Below, piece after piece: positions 54,501 to 64,000 of a DNA stretch of 64,000 bases; within the stretch, counting starts at the first letter, position 1, and each line of letters begins with the position of its first letter. Source of the DNA: Gavia stellata (Eukaryota; Chordata; Aves; Gaviiformes; Gaviidae); the NCBI RefSeq assembly GCF_030936135.1, contig NC_082610.1, forward strand, positions 18,052,428 through 18,116,427, given 5' to 3'. Below the pieces are notes generated by a model, which was not told the origin of the DNA, made no database searches, and saw only the letters and a list, made by a program, of their open reading frames with translations. A program made the position numbers and the translations under genes.

Positions 54501-57500
54501 GCCCCTCTATTTACAGCAAAGGCCAAATCGCTAACCAACGGATCGGAGCTTGCTTTCTAAACACCGATAAGCGGCAACTTTGAATTAACAGCCCCGGTTC
54601 CTCCGCTGCTGTAAATCAGCCTGACCCCGACTGCCCGCGGCACCCCAGTGCCTCCCCCCGGCCAGGGGCTCCCCGGCAGGAGGAGAGGGCTGCAGCAGCG
54701 GGCTCGCCCCTCCCGGTCCCTGGAGATCCCTGTGCCTGGCTCCAAACACCCCCCCGCTTCCCCCTTCCCAGCCCCCTAACACTAACAAGCCTTATCAGTA
54801 GGATTTACACCTCCTTGTCTAGGAACCCGTAGGCAAGCCTATGGACCGGTTACCCGTGTGCATCCAAATCCTTCAAGTAACTTTAAGTGCTCAAAACGAT
54901 CCACTTATCCAGCGCTAATTAATGATATCGGACCTGGGAGTCCCCATGCCCTGGCAGGGGGGATGAGAACTACAGTGGGGTCCGGCCAACCTCAAGCGGG
55001 GCGGGGGTTAGCCCTTCTGCAAGTCCTTGGCACCTCCCAGCCCCGGCGGAGCATCCCGGGCGCGAGGAATAACCAGCATAGCTGGCGATAACGCCAAGGA
55101 GATGGATACCTGGGAGCATCCGCTGCTCGGAAGAGCAATGGTGGGTTGGGTTTTATTCGCTGCCGGATGCCGTGTTAGGAAAGGTCCTTTGGTGCAGAGC
55201 TGTGCCCATCAGCAAAACACCAGTTCCCTCACGGGTGACGCTGTGGGAGTGAGGGGGAAGGAGGAAGAAATCACAGCTCCTGTCGCAGGTCCCAACCCAG
55301 CTGGAGGCATCTGAAGTGCTAAAGCTCGGAGCACCCTGCGAAGGCAAAAACGCGAGCAGCACCTCCAGATGGCAAGCCACATCCTGCGGAGAAAAGCGGG
55401 GCCTCAGGGCAGCGGCATCAGGATGGCGTTAGCCAAAATCCCCAAGAGCACCCTAATAGCAAAACAAGGGCTTTTAAAGTAAAGTTTATTCTAGAAAATG
55501 GAGTCTCAAAGCTTCGTATTTAAACTCAGCAAAAAGTGCGCTGTGAGAATGAGTATGTTGTTCTTCAATGCCCTCTTACAGTATCACTTGCAGCCTCCAA
55601 TTTTATCATCAGGGAAACCATGGCAGATGTCCACAGTGTACCCACAGCTGTAAAGATGAGCAGTGGCAGAAAATACAGAAGTATGTGACCTGATCATTTA
55701 TTTTCAATCCATGAGACCACTTTACAGCAGGGGACAAATCCAGTCTGAGCCAGCAGAAACCATTCCTTCATAGCACCTATTGCTTTCTGCTATGTCTGCT
55801 GCTCTCTGGTGGCCTGCCCATGCTTTCCAGCATCATGGCCAAGGACCAGGTTTTCTTCTTCTCTGTTTTACCAAAGGCTTCTCCAGGTCATCCGTGCCTT
55901 TGCTTTCCAAGTGGTGCCTGTGATGCCACCAGCTGTGGAAGCCATGGTGCTAGCACCATGAGACTTTACGTCCTACAGTTGTGGACACTGGAGAAAACTC
56001 CCTCATGGACTCAATGGTCCCTCTCATGGTTGTCTCCTGAGGACCAGGTCAAGATCCTCTTTGCTTGTTCTCAGGGACTTGCATGACATGAAGAAGGACA
56101 GATGTGGTATCAGTGCTGAAAATGTGTATTTTTGGATTGGTGCTGATCAGGCTACTTTTCCAGCACTTCTCCACTCCGTGAATGTTATTTGTTACTTTTG
56201 CTGTTCATTACTTGTCCTCTAGCAGGGTGTCATCACCTCTTTTAATGTTTCTCTATCTACGCCAAGGATTACTTTTGGGCCATTAATAGCCACAGATTTC
56301 ATCTTCTCCACATTGATAAACAAACTAATTTGTTCTGCTGCGTCTGCTAATAGCTGTGTCTAGGAACTATTAGCAGCTTTTAGGTGCTATTTTCTCCTCT
56401 ACCTTCTCAAAAAATATGTGGCCAGTAACATTTTAACGGGGTTAAAAGGAGCATACCTGTTTTTTCCATCTATATTTATAACTTTGCAGATGCTCTTCCC
56501 AAGGTGGATAGGAAAGATTTTGGGAGCTTTACTCTAGAGATCATTACATTTGGTCTATTTTGCTTGGGTAGCTGTAGTGGTGTAGAGGTTTGAGCCTACA
56601 GAGTCCAGGGGGGCTTGAGTGAGGTGCAGCCAAACCAATTTGCAGGTGCCGTGGTCCCAGGTGAGCTGGGCTGGCCAAAGGTCAGTATTTCCCTGCCAAG
56701 AGGCGTGATGTGCTCAGGAGGGGTGGCCAGAGGGTTTGGGTCGCAGGAGGCCGTTCTCAGAGCCACAGCACACCTGGGAAACTCCCCTGTCCTCTAATGA
56801 AAGCTACCAGCTCTTCAGAGTTGCTCCCTGGAGCATCTTCTACCAGTGAACTGCATCTCCAGAGGTGCAGATGTACTCACGACCCTCTCCACTGTTAGCA
56901 GCTAACCCAAAGGTGATGGAAACCAATGGGTAGACCCGGTTGGTTACACTGGGCTCTGGGTTACACCCTCCATTTTATGAATCAACCCTTTGTGCTCTAA
57001 GTGGCAAGATAATGTCCCTGGCCTGGAAAAGCCTGGAAAATTGTGAAACCCATGGTCTGGCAGGAGCGTCTCCCTTGGGCCCGGCGGCCAACGGGGCGAT
57101 GGGGATGGCTCACATGCCCTGCACCCAGGCGGCTGCCTGGATTAGTTTATAGAAGCAGCTGAGATTACTTGTATCCCAGCGAGTGGCCCCCTTCTCTGCT
57201 TGCACAATGCCCTTTCGAAGCAAGGGCATCTCTCATTGTGTGGCCGCAGATAAGCTGCAGAGCCTCACCCTTTGCTATAGCAGCCCCCTCTCCCCCCCGA
57301 GCCCACGGCGGCTGCCCCACCTGCCACGTATCTCTGCAGGCATCGCAGGATTTGGTTGCAAGCATTCCCATGATTAAGCACCCTCCTCAGTGCCAGGTTC
57401 ACCTCCCTGCCCTTCGTCTCGCGCCACTGCCGCTGGAGGGGCGGTTGCATGCTGCCGCTCCATGGGTGCTTGGACAAGCCAACACAGCTACTGGAAACCA

Positions 57501-60500
57501 CAGGGAGACAAGGAGCACCAAGGATGGTGGCTTCCCTGCTCCGCTCCACGCCACGCCACTGGCTGCTGCTGCACCCCACATGGGGAGCGGGCAAAGCCTG
57601 GAGCGGGCAACCGCTGGGCCTGGAGAGGGTCCCCATGTCCCTTTGCCGAGCGAAAAGCTACACCTCTGTAGCTCCAACGGCCCATGTGCTTGGATGCATT
57701 GTCCCAACTACACATCTCCAGCTACCAGTGGCCATAGTGGGGCATGTCCCAAGGGCTGGCCACCCCCAAAAGCAGCTCTTGGGGGTGCAGACTCCTCTGG
57801 GTGCCTCGGGGCCATGTTTCGGCAGGCTGCTGGTGCAGCACAGGGGTACGTTGGCAGGCAGCACGCTCGGGGGCTCTTTATTTCACAAGCCACCGAATTC
57901 ACCCTCCAGGGAAAGGGAGACACACGACCACCGTCATGTTGCTCTCTGCTCTGCTTTTGGGGCAATACACACCCAGGGACTGGCCAAGCAGCCCTGGTGG
58001 TGGCTGCCAAGCGTGAGAGCAGGGGCAGGGACACGGGTGGCATTTCGAGGTCCCCGGGTGCTCTCCGAGAACTCGCTTGCCTTCAAACCTGAACTTTGCT
58101 GTCAGTAAAACTTGCACAAACTTGTAATTGTTAACTAGTTCCCCTGTAGCGGGCTTGTTATTTTTTCAGAACAGGGTTTGAAAATGCTAGACATCTACAG
58201 TAGTAAAGATTTTATTGTGCTGGCAACGGACTGTAAAACTTGATTACATGACACCGGGGATTGCCTAAACCTCGTTCCCACTGATGCAACTGCTCGGGGG
58301 TCGGGGGGAGGGAGGTGGCTTCGAGTCACGTCCGGAGGTGGTTTAGCACGAAGGGCAGGAGCCAGGAGCAGCCCACTCCCACCCAGCTGCTCCCACCCTC
58401 CCACCAAGTGAGCCCAATGTGGAGCTGAGGATCTGGGGGGGTCATGGGAGGCACACGAAGCCGGAACGATGGATGAGCGTTTGGCCCATTGATGCCTAAT
58501 CACGTGAAAATCATGGGGAAGCCCAACCTGGAAGGAGTGAGCTGAGATTTTTCTGTAGAAAAAGCTTTTCCATCGAGAAATGGGCTCCCCTGTTGGCCCT
58601 CTCTCTCAGTTCAGTGCTGACATGGGTGTTTTCCCTCTAAGACAAAACTTTCCACAGTTTATATCCATTTTATATCCATTTATATCACTGCTAGCATTTT
58701 TCATATTCCAAAGGACCATTTATAGTAAGAAAATATGGTTCCCAATAAATAATCAAAGTGATCATATTTTGGAAGGAAAAAAAAAATCATAGTAGGAAAC
58801 TTTTGCAAAAAAAATTGGCCCATGCTGAACTTTAAGCCAGCCTGATTTTGTTTTTCTTTCCAGTAAATCTTCTGGCTTATTTCTGCACTCAAACTACAGC
58901 GAGCCAAGCGGGATTCCTGAATGCTCGGTAGAGTCAGCCCTTCCCCTGCTGGGGCATGCTGCAGAAATGCCATGAGCTTTTTGAAGCTACCTCTGGGATT
59001 TGGTTAGCCAAGAGTAAGACAAGCAACAGACTGATAACATGGCACTTCCAACAGGAAAGAAAATAGCTTTTTTTGCTACGTCAGTGGGGTAAGCCCCGGG
59101 GAAGGGGGAAGCCCATTAGCGAAGCTAGCTAGTGGATAGAAGAGCCACCGTACAAAGTCCCACTGTCAATAAAACATGAGTTCAGGTGAACTCAGGTAAT
59201 GTTCAAAAGTGCAAGAAGGAAAACCCTAAATAGCAAATCTCAGCATGTGATTAACCTGGGGAACACCCTGCTCTGGAGCCTTTCCAAGGCGACCACTGGA
59301 CTGAGGTCCCTTGGATCTCACGCAGTGTGGTGACCACAGGAAAATGACTGCTAAGGGGATCTGTAGGGTAATTCTGCAAGTTATCCCCTTCGTGTGAGAT
59401 GCCAGGTGGGAGCTCCCTGCTCTGGAGGAAACGTGAGTGGCACAAGGCTTCTGCTCCTGGCTTGGACAACCTACTTCAAATGGGGTAAAATGCCAGGTTT
59501 TATCTTGTGTAGCTGCTAATTCCCCGTCTTCTCCTGGTAGAAAGAAGGTCTGAGTAAGTGAATTCCCTGTACTCATATCTTGCTGAAGCCTGAGACCCTC
59601 TTCATGGGTACACCGCAAGGTCATTCAAGTACATCCAATATCTTTTTTGAGGGGAAGGGAGACAGAGATAGTGTTACACGTTGTTCAGAGACGCTATTAA
59701 CTGTAGTTGAGCATCACAACTTGGATTTATTAGCAGAGGGCCGAAAGACCTACACGGCAGGGGATGTAACTGATAACCTTGTCTCGCATCCGTTTGAGCA
59801 AATGAGTCCCCTCACTGTATGCTCATCAGAGATTTAGCACTTCTCACGAGCCTTTTTGCAATCGCAGTCATTTAGCAAACATACGATACTTAAAGGGCAC
59901 ATGACAGGGGCGTATGGAGCTTCCTACCTCCTAGATGCTGATGGATGGAATTGCTTTGGCTACCCAAGAAATCTGGTTCGAGTCTCAAGGCATTCTGCTG
60001 ATTTCGGCGAACTTCCTTCTGATTTATACTGTGTATGGAGAATCAGGCTTAATCTAAGTTAAACAAGCAGCAGAGTTCAAACAGATGAAAATGTCTCCTT
60101 TTCAGTAGTGCTGAGCACTTGCAGTCTCAAAATTTAGAGCAATGGGAAGTCATCTCATCCCCAGCATTTAAAATGGGCCTTTTCAGGCAGGAAAAAAAAA
60201 AGTATACTTTAAGCAGAAAAAGGTACAAGCATGCTATTGGTGGCAGAAAAGTTGAGCACGGAGGTATCAAAAAAATAGGGTAATGTTGTGAAAGAGAGAG
60301 AGAGAGATCTGTTGCCAAAATGAGACCCATGAAAGCCAGTGGACCACCCCAGCCCATCATCTCCTATTAAAAGCGAACTTACCAGTCAGAATGGAGATAA
60401 TCAGCTATCTCCTGGTTTTCACTGGGATTTACCAGAAATGTTTCTTGGTGTTGAAGACACAACTTCAGGCAGAGCCCCAGAGAGAAGACCTGAGGTGCTC

Positions 60501-60890
60501 AGAGCTCTCACCTGCAAACAGCAGAGACTGAGTCTCTGCTCTGCTTAATCCCAAACAGGAATTTGAAGGGGCACCTGGCAGGTGAAGGAGGTGACCGGCC
60601 TTTCAGCGGGCAAAAGGGGAAAGGCTTATTTTTTCACACACAAAATTTCAAATGCTCTGACTCTGGCCCCACGCTGACCTGAAACGACCAACGAAAGTCT
60701 CCGGCAAAATGCAGATATTATTCCTCCCCCAGCCCAAGCCGTGGGCACGTGTCTCTCGCTGTATGCCGCATGGCCAGCGAGCGGGGCCGCAGAGAGCTTC
60801 TGCGCAATAATGTGTTTTCCTTCCTCTAACACCTGACAGTAGCATGGTCTCACCGACAACTTGGTCCCATCGCTGCATACTTTCCAAGGT
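51501..60890. other. TH-INS intergenic DNA, second part
   Basis: No gene is recognised with confidence. The interval includes a MIR-like SINE trace near 53,060-53,130, a GC-rich stretch at 54,580-54,780 and a stop-poor GC-rich block at 57,169-58,108. That block has a 307-codon plus-strand frame overlapped by other long frames on both strands and no domain, so it is not called as a gene. A (GA)n run lies at 60,291-60,307. Confidence 0.5.
53060..53135. repeat. Possible MIR-like SINE trace
   Basis: AAGTGTCTAAGTGGCAGATC and GGGGCTTGAACCTCTGTC resemble the end of the MIR core ('agtggcagagctgggattcgaacc', from memory). Short and diverged. Confidence 0.35.
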
Positions 60891-60892
60891 GG

Positions 60893-61030
60893 TATTAATC
60901 AAACAGATTAACATGTTTGCCTTTAATTTTACATTTTAGAAACAGCTGTTGAGCCACCTCAATGCCAGCAGTGCCTATTGCCAACATTAGTGTCATTAGT
61001 AATCATTGCAAGTGTAATAGCACCATTATC
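60893..61030 (+). promoter_or_regulatory. TAAT-rich candidate enhancer upstream of INS
   Basis: Within about 140 bp there are at least seven TAAT/ATTA cores (for example GTATTAATC, AGATTAAC, TTTAATTT, ACATTAGT, TCATTAGTAATC, GTGTAATAG, CCATTATC), plus an E-box CAGCTG at 60,943. Insulin promoters are driven by TAAT-binding PDX1 and E-box-binding NEUROD1. The segment lies 240-400 bp before the TATA box. Function is inferred. Confidence 0.45.
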
Positions 61031-61251
61031 TGCTGCTAAAAGGGTCACTGATGGCTCAGGACAGAGCTTCAGGGAAGCAAAAACAGGTCGGATGAAATGA
61101 GACGGAAACTGCAAACTGTTGCTTCTGTCTTAACTTGCATAAAGACCTGTTGATGCTACATAGAGGGAAATTAATGTGCACAAGCAGCAAAAATTTTGGC
61201 TAGAGTGTCATCAAGGAGGAGGGGCTTGTGCTAGCTCTTGTGTCACTTGGG

Positions 61252-61257
61252 CTAATG
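61252..61257 (+). promoter_or_regulatory. A-box (PDX1-type) of the INS promoter
   Basis: CTAATG lies 8 bp before the TATA box; the same core forms the A boxes of mammalian insulin promoters. A further TTAATG occurs at about 61,171. Confidence 0.5.
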
Positions 61258-61264
61258 TAAAGCA

Positions 61265-61271
61265 TATAAAT
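61265..61271 (+). promoter_or_regulatory. TATA box of INS
   Basis: TATAAAT in the context AGCATATAAATATGGG. A start 25-31 bases downstream would be near 61,290-61,300, which fits the non-coding exon 1 ending at 61,364. Confidence 0.8.
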
Positions 61272-61294
61272 ATGGGAAAGAGAGAATGGGGATA

Positions 61295-61364
61295 TTACTA
61301 CCAGCCAACCAGTCTTCATCTCTCAGAGCAAACCTCTCTCCATCTCTTGCTGCCATTTCTTTTG
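61295..61364 (+). other. INS: INS non-coding exon 1
   Basis: It contains no ATG and ends ATTTCTTTTG before GTAAGT. The 3' end is firm; the 5' end is estimated from the TATA box. Insulin genes generally have this short 5' UTR exon and an intron before the start codon. Confidence 0.75.
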
Positions 61365-61916
61365 GTAAGTGTGATTGCTGCCCTTTTAGCTTCTACCTGT
61401 TTTGCAGAGCTGTTTTCTTAAGTTGATGTAGCTGGTGGTGAGAAGTGCTGGCTCGCTAGCCCAAGAAAATGAGGTCTCTTCAGGTCTTTGAGCACGTTGT
61501 ATTGGTTTTGGGCCATCATCATAAAAAACAGCCCCTTCTGACTTGGAAGAGAGAGTTTTTCCTCTGAAGGTGTCTGCTGATCTCAGCTCTCCTGGGCATG
61601 TATGCTACAGGGCTCAGTGGGATGGCTCTCCCAATCTAGCTTGGCCTTTTGGGGAAAGACAGTAGGGAGGCCAGGACTGATGTGAGCATGTAGATGGAGA
61701 TGGACTTCTGGTTATAATCATTAGTCATTTACTGTGACTCGTAAAGCCTGATGCAGAAAGCTCTCCTTCCCTCTCAAGTGAGGGCATCTTTAGAAGGTCC
61801 CTCTGCTACTTTGGTCTCATTTTCATGTCAAAGGAGCTGAAGGACATAAGATGCTTGATGACAAGCTATTTCTTCCTCCTAGACCTTCCTGTGTCTCCTC
61901 TGCCTCTTAACCCTAG
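61365..61916 (+). other. INS: INS intron 1
   Basis: About 550 bp, GTAAGT...CCCTAG. No element is recognised. An ATG at 61,825 opens a frame overlapping exon 2 out of phase; it is a shadow of the insulin exon. Confidence 0.8.
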
Positions 61917-61933
61917 GTCTCACCCTGCTCACC

Positions 61934-62120
61934 ATGGCTCTCTGGATCCGATCGCTGCCTCTACTGGCCCTTCTTGCTCTTTCTGGCCCTGGGACCAGCC
62001 AAGCGGCTGCCACCCAGCACCTCTGCGGCTCCCACTTGGTGGAGGCTCTCTACCTGGTGTGTGGAGAGCGGGGTTTCTTCTACTCCCCCAAAGCCCGACG
62101 GGATATTGAGCAGCCTCTAG
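61934..62120 (+). CDS. INS: Preproinsulin, exon 2 coding part (partial gene)
   Basis: This exon encodes the secreted hormone precursor's first 62 residues and one base of the next codon. [20 protein letters not shown] starts the 24-residue signal peptide. The B chain is residues 25-54: both cysteines (Cys31 in HLCGSH, Cys43 in LVCGERG), GFFYSPKA and the dibasic RR cleavage site at 55-56 are intact. The C-peptide starts DIEQPL. Exon 2 begins at 61,917; its 17-nt 5' UTR gives the start the context CACCATGG. The donor GTAAGT follows after a phase-1 codon, as in other insulin genes. Residue B3 is Thr, where chicken and human have Asn (from memory). The final exon (rest of C-peptide, A chain) is not in the window, so the gene is cut by the edge, not broken. 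Confidence 0.98.
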
Positions 62121-64000
62121 GTAAGTCAGGCTGACCTTGAACGCAGTCGTATGCTATGCGATGCAAAAGGCAACAACCGCCTATCTTTGACGGTGACACC
62201 AGGAATGTCCTTGATGGGGAATGCCAGGAATACCTTTAACATACCAACAGCATCACATTGCCAATGAAAAGCTCTTCAGGTTAAAAAGGCAGATGGGAGG
62301 GCAGGCAGGGAAAGAGGATTTATGAGGCAAAAGGAATTGTGGCTGAAAGCTCAAACTTGTCTATTTCCTTGTGTGGCCATTGCACTGGCCTGGGAGTGTT
62401 CATAGAAAAGAAAGGTGGAAGGTACCCAGGAAGCCTCCTTCTGCCCCAAGACAGGATCAGTTGTCCCCATCCTATTCCTGACCCCTGGTTGTCTAGTATG
62501 TTCATAAAAACCTCCAGTGAGGAAGCTTCTCCTGCCTTCTGAAACTGCCCGTTCCCATGATTAACTGGCCGCCTTCTTGAGTGTTTCTTCCCAGTAGCTA
62601 ACCTGAACATCTCTTGCTGTAAATTATTTTTTGTCTTCTCCATAGTGGACATGGGAAAGAGTCTACTTCTTTCTTCTTTATGTCTGCTTTTCAAAATATT
62701 TCAAGACTGTTCCCATGTCTAGTTTTAACCTGCTCTCAGTTAAATCTCCTCTACACCCCCCCACTGCCTTCTTAGGTCATATTTTCTAGATCTCTGTCCA
62801 TGCAAATTGTTCTGCATTTGATCCGCATCATTACTGACTGGTCATGCCTGGAGAATCGCACAGCACAGGACCCCAGCTGAGGCCTCGCCAGTGCCAGTGC
62901 AAGTGCCCGTGCCAAGTAGAGTGAGCAAACTGGAAGAATGATATTGCATGTTTTTCATACCATGTTCCTGCCTACACAGGTGGTTTGCCTTTTTCAAAGC
63001 AGTTGATTGATAGTGATCACTGTCTCCCTTGGATGCCTTGGCCCTCCCTGGGGTGGATCAGCAGTCCTTGAAGGACTGCTACCACAGTCAAACCCTCCTC
63101 CTGGATGCTCAATGCAGTCTTCCTTCCTACCTTTAGCATCTTTCCCATTTCTTGCTGAACAGCATCCCATCTTTTCAGTGTTTCTATAGTTTCAATGGTA
63201 ATTTTTAGTACTAATCTTGCCCTTCAAGAGACTTGCAGCCCCCACAGCTTTATATCATCTCTTATTTCATGGTGGTGAAATGCTGGTGGAGCTGCTTCGG
63301 TTCCCCTCCTTAGGACTTCTGCACTGCTGATGAGTGCAAGGGTTGGGAGGCAGGAGATGACAGCCCTGCCTGCACACCCTCAGTGCCGGGTCACCGCCCC
63401 TGGTCCAGCACTTTGTGTCTGCATGGCAGTGCAGGTGGGATGAGGGAATCCGGAGAGCTGCTCTTCAACATGGTGTTTGTATCTAGACCTGTAATGCTCC
63501 AGCTGTAATGCAAGGATGATGTCTCTCCTGGAGGTGGGTACCTGCTGTTCCTCTCAGCTTTAGCTCCTCTATGAATCCAGCAAGTATACTCTCTCTTCTG
63601 TCTTCCAAGCTACTAATGGAGACTTTGAATAGATGCAGAAGAGACCCCTGCCAAATCCCAGTCATTTCAACCCTCTCATTTCAAGATGGACCATTACTTA
63701 ACCTCCCTTGACTACAGTACGCCTCTCCCACCAGTTCTCTTCCCATCACACACTGGTTTCATTTGTATCCGATTCCTTCTCCTGCGTATGCAACCATTCT
63801 GTGAAATAGCCTTAATGGTCTTTGGAAGGTGAAGCAAGGTAATGTCATAGCAGAAGGTTTGCCATGATTTGTTCTGAATGGCCACCTGGGCTGTTAGTTG
63901 CTCCCTTCTCTGATGATTTGTTTCTGAAGACCACCGCAAATGGGTTGGAAGTTTTGTTAGCCCATTCCCTAAATACTGTATTGAGAATTTTGTCAGGGCC
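62121..64000 (+). other. INS: INS intron 2, runs off the window
   Basis: At least 1.88 kb. I searched for the A-chain start (GIVEQCC) and did not see it in any plus frame. A long second intron is also what I recall for chicken INS. It contains a CR1 fragment (listed separately); the last 500 bases may be a second, older CR1-like copy. Confidence 0.85.
62490..62990 (-). mobile_element. CR1-like LINE fragment in INS intron 2
   Basis: The plus strand has the reverse-complement CR1 landmarks AACCTGAACATCTCTTGCTG, then GACCCCAGCTGAGGCCTCGC followed by CAGTGCCAGTGCAAG and the AGTAGAGTGAGCAA block. It is diverged, with no open frame and approximate ends. Confidence 0.65.

Noticed and set aside
54460-54800. 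Several GATA motifs near a GC-rich block
   Set aside because: Only three 6-bp matches spread over 340 bp, close to chance; nothing else supports an enhancer.
56678-56685. AAAGGTCA, a perfect NR4A (NURR1) half-site between TH and INS
   Set aside because: An 8-bp match is expected about twice by chance in this window and lies far from the TH promoter.
59970-59990. GGTTCGAGTCTC resembling a tRNA B box
   Set aside because: No A box, acceptor stem or cloverleaf can be formed around it.
61825-62109. 94-codon plus-strand frame covering most of INS exon 2
   Set aside because: It starts in intron 1 and reads the insulin exon out of frame; a shadow of INS.

Overview
The window is vertebrate nuclear DNA and almost certainly from a bird. 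It carries the conserved neighbours TH (tyrosine hydroxylase) and INS (insulin) in the same orientation. It also holds CR1 LINE copies typical of birds, endogenous retroviruses and short GC-rich islands. The insulin start closely resembles chicken insulin from memory but is not identical, so the species is probably not chicken; I cannot name it.

Layout. Bases 1-20,663 have no recognisable gene. They hold a CpG-rich minisatellite island (about 6,120-6,420), a well preserved antisense CR1 (about 6,590-7,115) and a second CR1 tail (about 10,600-10,905). Bases 20,664-26,506 are a complete but defective gammaretrovirus-like provirus on the minus strand. It has two 530-bp LTRs that differ at only 5 positions, a primer binding site resembling tRNA-Arg, a gag matrix stub fused by deletion to the RT thumb, RNase H, integrase and a decayed env. 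TH follows, with a CRE plus TATA promoter at 28,168-28,192 and 13 coding exons from 28,242 to 45,375. The exons splice to a clean 491-codon frame. Its introns hold old CR1 copies and a small CpG-rich island in intron 2 with a near-perfect REST/NRSF (RE1) site.

The TH-INS interval is about 16 kb. It contains a second, older retroviral remnant on the minus strand (about 47,900-51,500) and otherwise unassigned DNA. INS starts near 61,295: a non-coding exon 1, then exon 2 with the start codon, signal peptide, whole B chain and start of the C-peptide. Exon 3 (rest of C-peptide and A chain) lies beyond the window edge.

TH makes L-DOPA in catecholamine cells and INS makes preproinsulin; they are neighbours, not one pathway. 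The points most worth a second look are the intron-2 RE1/CRE island, two upstream ATGs at the INS promoter (one opens a frame ending on the last three bases of exon 2, the other is in frame with preproinsulin), a Thr at insulin B3, and the young-looking but disabled provirus.
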